NCBI GenBank assembly: GCA_964542305.1
Contig: CAZITX010000014.1
Span: 4,153 to 68,152, forward strand
Length of the DNA stretch: 64,000 nucleotides
Direction of reading: 5' to 3'
From: DMER64 sp964542305
GTDB lineage: Bacteria > Bacteroidota > Bacteroidia > Bacteroidales > UBA932
Position 1 is the first letter of the stretch. Every line of letters begins with the position of its first letter. Below the pieces are notes generated by a model, which was given only the letters and a program-made list of their open reading frames with translations, was not told the DNA's origin and did no database searches. Below, in pieces: positions 28,108 through 36,795 of the stretch. Both the position numbers and the translations under genes were made by a program.

Positions 28108-28554
28108 ATGAGGACTCAACACTTTTTTATTTTCACATTAGTTTTATTATTTAGTTTTCCATTGACAATGATGGCCCAAAATCACAGCATCATTGTAGAT
28201 ATGAATGAAACGGGTCCGACTACGCCCAAACCCAGAAGTATTACCCGTTTTTCCACAACTACCGATGAAACTGCGGCCGTTCGCTGTGCAGATGCTCCTG
28301 CCGTCTGGATAGATCTGGAAGAAAAAGAAATGTGCATACGCTATTTCAATCCGGATGTAAGATGTCAGTTGGTAGTGATCAATGACAACGGATCGTTCCA
28401 GATCACAGAAGCAATCAGTACTGATGGTGTAGTAAATGTGTGCCGGTTGACAGATATGGAAAAACCGGGCCTCTACACGGTTATTGTAGAAACTCCCGAA
28501 AAATCATACCAGGGATCCTTCATTTACAAGAAACCGACCGAGGACACACTTTAA
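28108..28554 (+). CDS. Small exported protein, DUF3244-like
   Basis: The product is 148 aa. Signal peptide MRTQHFFIFTLVLLFSFPLTMMAQ is followed by a short polar stretch (TGPTTPKPRS) and one beta-sandwich-like domain with VCRLTDMEKPGLYTVIVET near the end. It resembles the short secreted DUF3244-type proteins of Bacteroidales, but this family call is tentative. It is preceded by its own promoter candidate and followed 79 bp later by the radical SAM-like gene. Confidence 0.6.
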   Translation: MRTQHFFIFTLVLLFSFPLTMMAQNHSIIVDMNETGPTTPKPRSITRFSTTTDETAAVRCADAPAVWIDLEEKEMCIRYFNPDVRCQLVVINDNGSFQITEAISTDGVVNVCRLTDMEKPGLYTVIVETPEKSYQGSFIYKKPTEDTL

Positions 28555-28633
28555 TCTTTTATAGTTCTTCATTACATTTTCATTCCGGCATATAAACATA
28601 CCGAACAGCTATAACTATGCATTATCCGATCCA

Positions 28634-29839
28634 ATGAAACATACACCCGAAACATACTGGTTCTCTTTAAAGCCCTACGTTTATCCCGTTGTGAAGGATA
28701 CCAATGTGTTGTTGCTCAATACACGGGATATGAATGCCATCATTTCCAACAGCGATCCGGTAATAGCAGGGTTTATCAACGAATTGCTTGTACCTGCTGC
28801 TTTCGGAGTGGTGGAATTTTCACAGGATTCGGAAAATTACCAAAAACAGAAAACGTTTATTGATAAAGTCTGTGATCATCGGATGGGGACAATGACCCGT
28901 GTGGAGAAAGGAATGAAAAGACCCGTTGTGATGACACCGTACCATTTCCGGATGCATTCGGTCACAAAAGGTGAGATCCGAAAATCAGGCAACAACATAA
29001 CACTGTTCATTGACAACGAATGTTCCCGTGATTGTACTCTTTGTCCGGTATATTTCAGGCAGTTTAAGTGTTGTCATAAACAAGGGGATACAAGCTTCAT
29101 GGACACACGGTTGATACGTGATATCCTGGAAGATGTTTCAAAATACGATTCTTTTATCATCAATGTCTGCGGGGGTGACATCACGCTCCATCCTGATATT
29201 GAAGATATTGTTACCATGCTGAATGCCTCTCCCGTAAAAACCAGGTATCATATTTATTACAAAAATTGTAACAACGATACAAAAAAAATTCTGGATCCAA
29301 AAGATACCGTTGTGATTGTTGACTTTCCCCTGGACCGGAAAATGCATATTGATCCACGTGACGGCTATACGTTCAATTTTGTGATCAAAAACAGGGAAGA
29401 ACTGGATGCGTGCCACCAATTGGTAAAGAAGTTAAGTGTTGAGTCTTTTTACATATCGGTAGTGGATACCGGAGATGATCAAGGTTTTTTAAAAGAAAAC
29501 GTGTTTTTGTTACAGGACGGACTTGCCTGCGGAGCAGCTGCCATCCCGTATGAAGAACGTATACGTATAGTCAATAACCATTACTTCTACCGTACTTTTA
29601 TGCTGCCAAACGGGGATGTTTGCGGATCTCCTGAAGATGTGCCGGTAGCTAATATGTACCGGAATCCAATGACTTTTGTCAAGGATTCCATCAATGATTA
29701 TCATGCTTCACTATGGGACAAATCCAGGGACAACGGTATTTGTTTTAATTGTATTTTTCATTATATTTGTCCATTGCTGTCCCGTTACGATTTCCCGGAG
29801 CCTTTTTTTGAGTTAAAAATCGAAAACCATGGTACGTAG
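28634..29839 (+). CDS. Radical SAM/SPASM-like protein related to GG-Bacteroidales pseudo-rSAM proteins
   Basis: The product is 401 aa. Residues 8-110 (YWFSLKPYVYP, then VLLLNTRDMNAI) form an N-terminal domain like that of the pseudo-rSAM family found with GG-Bacteroidales peptides (from memory of the family). A CxxxCxxC set is intact: Cys130, Cys134, Cys137, then FRQFKCC (Cys146/147). INVCGGDITLHPDIED resembles the radical SAM GGE strand. The C-terminal SPASM-like part has LPNGDVCGSPED (Cys330) and CFNCIFHYIC (Cys370, 373, 379). A peptide- or protein-modifying role is inferred. No short GG-type precursor gene is visible nearby. It overlaps the next gene by 11 bp. Confidence 0.7.
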   Translation: MKHTPETYWFSLKPYVYPVVKDTNVLLLNTRDMNAIISNSDPVIAGFINELLVPAAFGVVEFSQDSENYQKQKTFIDKVCDHRMGTMTRVEKGMKRPVVMTPYHFRMHSVTKGEIRKSGNNITLFIDNECSRDCTLCPVYFRQFKCCHKQGDTSFMDTRLIRDILEDVSKYDSFIINVCGGDITLHPDIEDIVTMLNASPVKTRYHIYYKNCNNDTKKILDPKDTVVIVDFPLDRKMHIDPRDGYTFNFVIKNREELDACHQLVKKLSVESFYISVVDTGDDQGFLKENVFLLQDGLACGAAAIPYEERIRIVNNHYFYRTFMLPNGDVCGSPEDVPVANMYRNPMTFVKDSINDYHASLWDKSRDNGICFNCIFHYICPLLSRYDFPEPFFELKIENHGT

Positions 29840-30215
29840 ATTCATTGTTATCCTGCTTCTGTCTCTTTCCACGACAGTTATCTATGGTCAGAATAAAGTA
29901 TCCTTAACAGGTCATATTACGGCCGAGATCATTGAAGGTGTAGCCATTACTCCAAATATGGAGAATGATGTAGAACTGAATGATCAAAGTACTACCATAA
30001 ATCTGGGCGAGATCAGCCTGGCTTCAGACCAGGACATAGCCTGTAACGTAATCCTGAATTCGGGGGATCTGGAAAATGCCGCTTTCGAGTCCTTTACAGA
30101 TGAAGAAGAGGATAGTATAAAAATACTGAGATTTTCAGCTAGCGCCAAAAATCTCAGAGAACAGAAAAACGGTATATATAAAGGATCTTACTCGGTTATG
30201 CTGATGTATGAATGA
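29829..30215 (+). CDS. Small exported protein, DUF4402-like
   Basis: The product is 128 aa with signal peptide MVRRFIVILLLSLSTTVIYGQ. The mature part is beta-rich (ITAEIIEGVAITPN, TTINLGEISLASDQD, ending SYSVMLMYE) and resembles the DUF4402 surface-protein fold only weakly. Its start lies within the last codons of the radical SAM-like gene (11-bp overlap), so the two are translationally coupled, making this a candidate partner or substrate. It converges on the ECF operon with 8 bp between stops. Confidence 0.55.
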   Translation: MVRRFIVILLLSLSTTVIYGQNKVSLTGHITAEIIEGVAITPNMENDVELNDQSTTINLGEISLASDQDIACNVILNSGDLENAAFESFTDEEEDSIKILRFSASAKNLREQKNGIYKGSYSVMLMYE

Positions 30216-30223
30216 TTCGGTAA

Positions 30224-30694
30224 TCAATTCATATTTTTCATCAATCCTTTCAGATCGTCAGGAGTCATTTCCCCGGTAAGACAGATGATATTTAATTCAT
30301 CTTTTTCCCGGGCACAAATGTAAATGTCAGAAATGAGTGTGTCCTTTTTCTGTAAGTATATTACCACTTTTTCCGTGGTTTCTTCTACTTCCATCAGAAC
30401 TTCAAACTGTCCGTTCCTGATCAGATCACCAAAATCTTTTTCCATTTCTGCGATATACTTCTGATTGTCGGTTGATAGTATATACAGTCCTTTTAAATTT
30501 TTAATGATACCTGAGATATCCACATCTTCGGAAACATTCAGCTGAACATCATCTCCCATCAGGGAGAACATGGAAGGAGATATGTAGACTTTGGTCATGC
30601 CTTCGTAAGCGGAATATCTATTATAAAACCTGCTTTGACCAAAAACCGGGACTACAAATAATGCAGCCAGGATGATAAGTAATGTCTTTTTCAT
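30224..30694 (-). CDS. DUF4252 exported protein (ECF operon, last gene)
   Basis: The product is 156 aa with signal MKKTLLIILAALFVVPVFGQ. The mature part has VYISPSMFSLMG, IIKNLKGLYILST and DLKGLMKNMN, as in DUF4252 proteins. The start overlaps the previous stop (ATGA). It is the fifth gene of the ECF operon and a paralogue of the first. Function unknown. Confidence 0.75.
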   Translation of the reverse strand: MKKTLLIILAALFVVPVFGQSRFYNRYSAYEGMTKVYISPSMFSLMGDDVQLNVSEDVDISGIIKNLKGLYILSTDNQKYIAEMEKDFGDLIRNGQFEVLMEVEETTEKVVIYLQKKDTLISDIYICAREKDELNIICLTGEMTPDDLKGLMKNMN

Positions 30695-31119
30695 TTTTTA
30701 TTGATTTCTATAAATTTATTCAAAGTATTATTAGAAGATATTTCGGAATGTGTCTGTTCCACTTTATCGATGCCTTTATTCATCAGAGACGAAACGTATT
30801 GCAGTACTCTTTCGGTCTCGTCGTATGCCTCATCCACATTGGTGTAGGTGTCTGCCAATTGTACGGCGGGTTCCCTCACAGGTACAAAAACAGCCAGGGT
30901 AAGAAGCAATACAACAGAGGCAGCAACGGCTATTGTTTTCCACATAGCGCGACGGGGTTTCAATTGGATCATTACAGGTTCTGTCTGCTCCTTCTTTCCT
31001 GCATCTTCCTGTGCAGCCAGTCTGTCAATGGTAGCTGATATTTTTGCTTCCAGATCTTCGGGCACTTCCACCCGGTCGTAATGCTGATCCATGATTTTTT
31101 TTATATTATTGATATCCAT
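30691..31119 (-). CDS. Single-pass membrane protein, probable anti-sigma factor
   Basis: The product is 142 aa. About 55 cytoplasmic residues (VEVPEDLEAKISATIDRLA) precede one transmembrane helix (about 60-80, IAVAASVVLLLTLAVFVPV) and a short outer tail. Size, topology and position directly after the sigma gene (14-bp overlap) are those of an anti-sigma factor, although no zinc-binding HxxxCxxC motif is present. The role is inferred from context. Confidence 0.65.
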   Translation of the reverse strand: MDINNIKKIMDQHYDRVEVPEDLEAKISATIDRLAAQEDAGKKEQTEPVMIQLKPRRAMWKTIAVAASVVLLLTLAVFVPVREPAVQLADTYTNVDEAYDETERVLQYVSSLMNKGIDKVEQTHSEISSNNTLNKFIEINKK

Positions 31120-31621
31120 GGCGGTTAATTTTTTCGTATTGCTGCCTTAAATTTTTTTGGGCTCTTGTTAAATGCACCCTGACGTTTACCGGGTTTAAAC
31201 CGGTTATTTGTTCAATTTCTTTCAGGGTAAATTCGCTAAAGTGTCTCAGTCTGAAAATTTCGCGTTGTCTTTCCGGGAGTTTGTCCACCAGGCTGATCAC
31301 TAACTTTAATTCATCCTTTTGATCCATTTGACCTGCTGTGTCTACCAATTCTGATTTCAGGGCCTCTACAGCATCTCTTTGGGATGTCCTTCTTGCCGGT
31401 GAGCGAAGCCTGTCCAGGCAAAGATTTCGGATCATCGTGGTGGCATAAGCCTGCGGGTTGTCAATTAATGTTAGTTTTTCCCGGATATTCCACAGTTTCA
31501 CATATACATCCTGCACGGTATCTTCGGCTTCAGCCTGGTTGTTTAGCAATCTGTAGGCTGTTATGTACAGCTGCCTGTGACAGGGCAGGAAAGTATCCTT
31601 GAAAGACTGGGCATCAAACAT
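31106..31621 (-). CDS. ECF-family RNA polymerase sigma factor
   Basis: The product is 171 aa. Region 2 (about 15-85) contains LLNNQAEAEDTVQDVYVKLW and ATTMIRNLCLDRLR; region 4 (about 115-165) contains LPERQREIFRLRHFSEFTLKEI and a HTH. It directs polymerase to target promoters. Its start overlaps the preceding small membrane gene by 8 bp and its end overlaps the anti-sigma-like gene by 14 bp. Confidence 0.93.
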   Translation of the reverse strand: MFDAQSFKDTFLPCHRQLYITAYRLLNNQAEAEDTVQDVYVKLWNIREKLTLIDNPQAYATTMIRNLCLDRLRSPARRTSQRDAVEALKSELVDTAGQMDQKDELKLVISLVDKLPERQREIFRLRHFSEFTLKEIEQITGLNPVNVRVHLTRAQKNLRQQYEKINRHGYQ

Positions 31622-31799
31622 TTTTATCTTCTGCGACTAATTCCTGGAACGTTTCTGATGATAATTTTTCGTTGGCAAATTTAGTACTATCTGCAATACT
31701 GTAGTTTTTTGTAAAGGCCATTACCAAAAGGGCTATGGTTATTCCCACTACTACTATCACTGGATAAATACCTCTTTTAATACAGTGAATTGTTTTCAT
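31614..31799 (-). CDS. 61-aa single-pass membrane protein in the ECF operon
   Basis: Start MKTIHCIKRGIYP at 31799 is used because 31800 is the only base between it and the previous stop; the ORF could extend to 31832 but would overlap. One helix (about 10-28, IYPVIVVVGITIALLVMAF) is followed by a soluble tail. The TGA lies inside the sigma start region (8-bp overlap), so this is probably a real coupled gene. No family recognised. Confidence 0.6.
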   Translation of the reverse strand: MKTIHCIKRGIYPVIVVVGITIALLVMAFTKNYSIADSTKFANEKLSSETFQELVAEDKNV

Positions 31800-31800
31800 T

Positions 31801-32280
31801 TTATTTAATAGCGTTATTTGTGTTCTGGGCAATAAGTTCTTCCATATGAACCAGATCTATCTTTCCGTTGATCTGGATAAGCGAAGCATCATCTCCGGTT
31901 ATGATTACAACAAACCGTTCAATGGTTTCATCGCTGATTTGAGCCAGGACCCTTACATTCTCTGATTGTTCAGATACTTCGGCAAGAAGCTCCAGATCTT
32001 TATCGTTGAAATGTTCTACCTGTTTGCTGAAAGCATCTTTGATTTCCTGGTCACAGTTTTCGAGGGACAGAACGGATACGGACCTGATCCCGCGAATAAA
32101 TTCAGATTCTTCATCGTCTGCACACATTTTAGCGATTTGCATCATCAGACCTCCAACGTGTATGTGCTCTGCTTTTGGTTGGGAGGCAAATTGCAGGACG
32201 ATATCCTTCAGTTGGTTCTGAGCATAAGACATTGTCAGATTTCCGACTAAAAGGAGTACTGTAAAAAGTGTTTTTTTCAT
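31801..32280 (-). CDS. DUF4252-like exported protein (ECF operon, first gene)
   Basis: The product is 159 aa with signal MKKTLFTVLLLVGNLTMSYAQ. The mature part carries VGGLMMQIAKM, IRSVSVLSLENCD and LIQINGKIDL, similar in pattern to the DUF4252 gene at the other end of the operon. Two such genes flank the sigma/anti-sigma pair. Role unknown; a surface signal or target is possible. Confidence 0.65.
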   Translation of the reverse strand: MKKTLFTVLLLVGNLTMSYAQNQLKDIVLQFASQPKAEHIHVGGLMMQIAKMCADDEESEFIRGIRSVSVLSLENCDQEIKDAFSKQVEHFNDKDLELLAEVSEQSENVRVLAQISDETIERFVVIITGDDASLIQINGKIDLVHMEELIAQNTNNAIK

Positions 32281-32367
32281 GGTTGTTAATTATTAATAGT
32301 TTGTGTTTGCGGTTCTGTTATATTGACGTATTACCTGAATAAATGTTACACCTCTCATAAGAATATT

Positions 32368-32375
32368 TAACTTTG
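32368..32375 (+). promoter_or_regulatory. -7 box of purD, nearly leaderless
   Basis: TAACTTTG ends 4 bp before the purD ATG. If it is used, transcription would begin at or just around the start codon. No clear -33 TTG is seen at the right spacing. Confidence 0.4.
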
Positions 32376-32379
32376 CGTT

Positions 32380-33684
32380 ATGAAAATTCTTGTTTTGGGA
32401 TCCGGTGGCAGGGAGCACGCACTTGCCTGGAAATTGGTACAGTCACCTTTGGTTGAGGAGCTTTTTGTGGCACCGGGCAATCCGGGAACTGCTGCTCTCA
32501 CTTTAACAAACGGAAAGCATGTAGCTAATGTTGCATTATCGACCACAAATTTTCCTGCCGTACGCACTGCCTTGTTACAATACCGTATAGATATGCTTGT
32601 GGTAGGGCCGGAAGAACCCCTGGTAAAAGGGATAAAGGATTTTTGCCTGGAGGATCCCTCCTTGTCACATGTTTTGGTTGTTGGCCCCGGGAGTGATGGC
32701 GCCAGGCTGGAAGGCAGTAAGGATTACGCCAAACGATTTATGTCTGCCTACAACATCCCTACTGCACGTTACCAAACCTTTGATGCGGATCATTACCGGG
32801 AAGCGTGCCTTTTTTTGGAAACCATGCATTCTCCGTATGTTCTGAAAGCCGATGGATTGGCAGCAGGCAAAGGCGTATTGATAGAATCGGACCTGCAGCA
32901 GGCCTGCCAACACCTGAAAGAGATCCTGGACGGAAAATTCGGGGCAGCCGGCAATAAAGTGGTTTTGGAAGAATTCCTGGAGGGCATTGAAGTGTCCGTT
33001 TTTGTTCTCACCGATGGCGTACATTATAAGATCCTTCCCGAGGCAAAGGACTACAAAAGAATAGGGGAGCAAGACAGCGGCCTGAATACCGGCGGAATGG
33101 GAGCTGTATCTCCCGTGCCTTTTGCCGGAGCAGATTTTATGAAAAAAGTGGAAGAACGGATCATACGGCCAACCTTATCCGGATTGCAAAAAGAAGGTTG
33201 CGATTACCGGGGTTTTATATTTTTTGGCCTGATGAATTGCGCGGGTAATCCATACCTTATAGAATATAACGTCAGAATGGGTGATCCCGAAACAGAATCT
33301 GTTGTAATGCGCCTGCAAGGTGACTTCGCTGCGGCCTGTGCCGCATTGAAAAACAGGTCCCTGGAAAAGATGGATCTTACGGTGAACAGTAAACATAGTG
33401 TGACCGTAGTAACAGTAGCGGGAGGATATCCGGAGTCATATGAAAAAGGATATGAGATAAAGGGATTGGACCGGGTGCAGAATGCAACGGTTTTCCACAT
33501 GGGAACAACAGGGGATCAACAGATAAAAACAGCCGGAGGACGCGTTTTGGCTATATCGGCAATGGCATCTACAGCTGAAAAAGCCCGGGAAAAAGCTTAC
33601 GGGGAACTGTCACGTATCTCTTTCAGGGATATGTATTACCGTAAAGACATAGGGGAAGATCTTATGAATATGCAAACACCGTAA
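32380..33684 (+). CDS. purD: Phosphoribosylamine-glycine ligase
   Basis: The product is a 434-aa ATP-grasp enzyme that makes GAR, the second step of purine synthesis. MKILVLGSGGREHALAWKL is the N-terminal signature; VLKADGLAAGKGV and RMGDPETESVVMRL are the ATP-grasp and active-site motifs. It starts a two-gene unit with the membrane gene 1 bp downstream. purM lies about 8 kb away on the other strand. Confidence 0.97.
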   Translation: MKILVLGSGGREHALAWKLVQSPLVEELFVAPGNPGTAALTLTNGKHVANVALSTTNFPAVRTALLQYRIDMLVVGPEEPLVKGIKDFCLEDPSLSHVLVVGPGSDGARLEGSKDYAKRFMSAYNIPTARYQTFDADHYREACLFLETMHSPYVLKADGLAAGKGVLIESDLQQACQHLKEILDGKFGAAGNKVVLEEFLEGIEVSVFVLTDGVHYKILPEAKDYKRIGEQDSGLNTGGMGAVSPVPFAGADFMKKVEERIIRPTLSGLQKEGCDYRGFIFFGLMNCAGNPYLIEYNVRMGDPETESVVMRLQGDFAAACAALKNRSLEKMDLTVNSKHSVTVVTVAGGYPESYEKGYEIKGLDRVQNATVFHMGTTGDQQIKTAGGRVLAISAMASTAEKAREKAYGELSRISFRDMYYRKDIGEDLMNMQTP

Positions 33685-33685
33685 T

Positions 33686-34636
33686 ATGATCGAATATATC
33701 AAACGCAGTCTTACCGGAGCATTCCTGTTGTCCTTTTTATTGATGGCGTTATTTCGCGTGTTTTATTGTGTGGTAGCGGAGAACTCCTGCCTTTGGTACC
33801 TGCATTTGACAGAAACGTTTATCATTATCGGTACCGGTGTGTTGCTTTCTTTTCTTAATGACCGCTACGGGCTTTTGCCGGAACGGACGCTCTGGATCCT
33901 GGTTTGTTATGTATGGATGGTATCCTGTTTCCCGCAAACGTATCAAAACCCACGACTGTATGCAGCATCTCTGTTTGTCGCAGCGGCTGTTTATGCATTG
34001 GTATATGCGGCCTTTATTTCCGGAACAAGAGCCGGCCCTTTCCTGTGCGCTTTTTTCATAACCTGTGCCGGAATACTGTACACTCCCGCGTTATTTCTCC
34101 TGATACCATTTATTATCAGTTTTGTACGGATGGTTAAATTATCCGGTAAAGATGTGGTGGCTTTCTTAGGCGGAATTATCGTTCCGGTATTTTTAGTTAC
34201 GGCTGTCCTGTGGTTCCTCAATAACGATATTCAGGAGTATTGGACGGTCACCTTCGCATTTTTCAAGGGCCCGGATCCTTCAACAGCCTTCACTTCCTTT
34301 ACCATTTCCCGCATCGTACTTGTATCCCTGATATTTCTGTTGGTTATTCTTTCCCTGTTTATCCGGTTGGTACACCGCGATACTACCACCACGGTTACAA
34401 TATCCCGTTTTTACGGATCCATGTTCTGGATAATCTTTTTTGCGGCTTTGGTGATGGTATTTTATCCTGTTTATGCCAAAGGAATGTTGCCTTTGGTTAT
34501 GATCCCCGCCTCTTTGTTGATCACTTCCCTTTTCTCGGAAAGACGTCTTTTCGCTTCCAGGGTCTGGTTGGCTTTATTTCTGTTGGCCGGACTGGCCCAC
34601 TATATCTTTGTGTTCTTCCCCGTTGATACTGTCTAA
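33686..34636 (+). CDS. Polytopic membrane protein of unknown function
   Basis: The product is 316 aa with about eight or nine transmembrane helices and few loops. It resembles Bacteroidota proteins of the DUF6427 type that follow purD, but I cannot confirm this. Its last 63 bp overlap, antisense, the 3' end of the cytochrome c peroxidase gene. No catalytic motif is visible. Confidence 0.65.
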   Translation: MIEYIKRSLTGAFLLSFLLMALFRVFYCVVAENSCLWYLHLTETFIIIGTGVLLSFLNDRYGLLPERTLWILVCYVWMVSCFPQTYQNPRLYAASLFVAAAVYALVYAAFISGTRAGPFLCAFFITCAGILYTPALFLLIPFIISFVRMVKLSGKDVVAFLGGIIVPVFLVTAVLWFLNNDIQEYWTVTFAFFKGPDPSTAFTSFTISRIVLVSLIFLLVILSLFIRLVHRDTTTTVTISRFYGSMFWIIFFAALVMVFYPVYAKGMLPLVMIPASLLITSLFSERRLFASRVWLALFLLAGLAHYIFVFFPVDTV

Positions 34637-36007
34637 CGGAATACCCTTGTATTCTCCTGTAAGGGTGTTCAGGAAAGAAACTATGGCCCGGATCTGTTTC
34701 CGGGATAATTTTTTATCCCGTTGATAATAAGCCATTTTTGCCACAGCATCTTCCAACGTACTTGCCGAGGCATCGTGAAAATACGGTTGTGTAAGTGCAA
34801 CATTTCTCAGGCCGGGAACTTTAAAACGGTGCATATCAGAAGATTTGGATGTTACCGAATAACGGCCCATATCTTCCAGAACAATTTGCCGGATATCCGG
34901 AAAATAATTGTTGGCTACTCCCATAAATTCAAAAGACGTACCTCCCATAGCCGTGCCATTATGACAAGTGGCACACCCGAATTTTTTAAACGACCGGTAT
35001 CCTTCCCGGGCCTGTCGGTCTATGACCTCGGCATCACCTTTCAGGTACCTGTCAAAGGGTGAGTCCGGAGTGATCAAGGTCTTGTTAAACTCGGCAAGGG
35101 CATGGGTGATGGTGCTGTCTGAAAAACCTTCAGGGTAAGCTTCAAGGAAACGCTCAGTCAGCGAGGAATCTTCAGATAAAATGTCCAGGATACGATCCAG
35201 GCTGTCGTTGCCCATCTTCACCGGATCAAGCAACGCCTGATATGCCTGTTCCTGCAGCGAAGAGGCATTTCCGTTCCAAAAATAGAAAGAATGAAAGACA
35301 GTATTGAAAACGGACAAGCAGTTGATAGTCCCGGGTTGGTAATATACACCTACTGAAAAATCAAGGTTATCTACACCGGCCGTTTTCAGGTTGTGACATG
35401 TGGCACAGGTTATGGTGTTGTCAACAGAAAGCCGTGAATCGTGAAAAAGCAGTTCACCCAGTGCTGCTTTATCCGAATTATATGGAACGAAACCGGGAAC
35501 AGGATGTACCGGTTCAAAGGGATTTTTTTCAGATGGTATCGGTTGGGTATAATAGGTAAAGAGCTGATCGTATATCCAGTCCAGGAAAATTTCTTGTTTA
35601 TCCTTTGTCATGTAAGATTTCCAGTGTATTACATAAAAACTCAAAGGAGGCATACTTTGTTGGGAAACGGCTTTTTGCAATTTCACCAAAGAAGTTTCAT
35701 CGTAAGGTACATTTTCAAGTGAATATGCCAACGTATAGGTTGCATCTGCATAGCGAATCCCTTTTTCGGCATCTCTTCGAATGGCCTGGCCGAAAATTGG
35801 CCAGTTAACGTGTTTGCAAAATTCGTGTGGTCCGCCATGACATATGAAACAGCCACCCTGGTCAATGATGACATTAACCCGGTCCATAAGACTCATATCA
35901 TCAGGAGGAGCCTGGTTGACAATCCGCGATAAGAAAATTCCCGTTCCTATGACAATGATCACGGAGCCGGTTATTTTCCAGAGTATATTCAAAAAACGTT
36001 TCATCAC
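34574..36007 (-). CDS. Three-haem cytochrome c peroxidase
   Basis: The product is 477 aa with an N-terminal membrane anchor (about 10-28). Residues 40-150 resemble a haem-binding domain with CFICH (53-57) and a later SMPPLSFYVIHW. A diheme peroxidase module follows, with CATCH at 201-205 (ALGELLFHDSRLS) and CATCH at 345-349. It would reduce hydrogen peroxide in the periplasm using respiratory-chain electrons, like the YhjA type. Two adjacent ATG codons (36007, 36005-) overlap the upstream cytochrome maturation gene stop, giving a resB-like, ccsA-like, peroxidase operon. Confidence 0.87.
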   Translation of the reverse strand: MMKRFLNILWKITGSVIIVIGTGIFLSRIVNQAPPDDMSLMDRVNVIIDQGGCFICHGGPHEFCKHVNWPIFGQAIRRDAEKGIRYADATYTLAYSLENVPYDETSLVKLQKAVSQQSMPPLSFYVIHWKSYMTKDKQEIFLDWIYDQLFTYYTQPIPSEKNPFEPVHPVPGFVPYNSDKAALGELLFHDSRLSVDNTITCATCHNLKTAGVDNLDFSVGVYYQPGTINCLSVFNTVFHSFYFWNGNASSLQEQAYQALLDPVKMGNDSLDRILDILSEDSSLTERFLEAYPEGFSDSTITHALAEFNKTLITPDSPFDRYLKGDAEVIDRQAREGYRSFKKFGCATCHNGTAMGGTSFEFMGVANNYFPDIRQIVLEDMGRYSVTSKSSDMHRFKVPGLRNVALTQPYFHDASASTLEDAVAKMAYYQRDKKLSRKQIRAIVSFLNTLTGEYKGIPLDSINGEEHKDIVGQSGQQK

Positions 36008-36795
36008 CGTTTTATGTTGAGGGCGTAATTATGCATGCTGCCCCGTGCAGAAGGCAGGTATTGCAACCCGTACCAGCAGATCTGCAACGCCAGGAAAGCA
36101 ACAATCAAAGAAACATATAATTGTTTTTTAGCTTTTGGCCGTATGTTTTTAATATGAAAAGAAAACACATACAATAGCCAGGTTAGGGCAGCCCAGGTTT
36201 CTTTCGGGTCCCAGCTCCAGTAATCTCCCCAAGCCTGTTTGGCCCATAAAGCCCCCAGCAACATACCAATTGTAAAGAAAGAAAGTCCGGCACGGCACAG
36301 CTTGTCAATGGCATCGAGTACATTCAATGACGGCCGGATCAAACCGGCCAGGGCAAGCAAAAAGGTACACGCCAGCAATGCATAGGAAAACATATAAACG
36401 GTAACATGCGGAATGAACCAGATGCTTTGCAGGGCGGGCATCAGGACACGGTTGTGGATCTCGGGCCGCAAAATATTGATCACAAGAAAAACAAGCGCCA
36501 TAACTGTCGTCAGGGAGAGGACCCATTTGTATTTCCAGCGGATGTAAGTGATCAGGCCTGCCAGGGTAAGGAACAGGGAATACCATAACCGGGTTTCTCC
36601 CATGGTGACCAGGGGCGGCCGTTTTAGAGATATCCAGAAAGCGATAATAAAAGAGCTGTAAATGATAATTCCTGTGGAATAAACGATCAAGGACCAAAGA
36701 GAGGCTTTTCTCCGGTCGAAAAATGATGTAACCGATCCGGCGATCCAGAAAAAGGCAGCTGCAACAGCAAAATATATTAAATGATCCCAGGTCAT
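36004..36795 (-). CDS. ccsA: CcsA/CcmC-type cytochrome c assembly protein
   Basis: The product is 263 aa from MTWDHLIYF (36795). It has about eight transmembrane helices and the WWD haem-handling motif WGDYWSWDPKETWA near residue 200. It transports and presents haem for attachment to apocytochromes. The start overlaps the ResB-like gene by 4 bp. Its partner target here is presumably the downstream peroxidase. Confidence 0.92.
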   Translation of the reverse strand: MTWDHLIYFAVAAAFFWIAGSVTSFFDRRKASLWSLIVYSTGIIIYSSFIIAFWISLKRPPLVTMGETRLWYSLFLTLAGLITYIRWKYKWVLSLTTVMALVFLVINILRPEIHNRVLMPALQSIWFIPHVTVYMFSYALLACTFLLALAGLIRPSLNVLDAIDKLCRAGLSFFTIGMLLGALWAKQAWGDYWSWDPKETWAALTWLLYVFSFHIKNIRPKAKKQLYVSLIVAFLALQICWYGLQYLPSARGSMHNYALNIKR

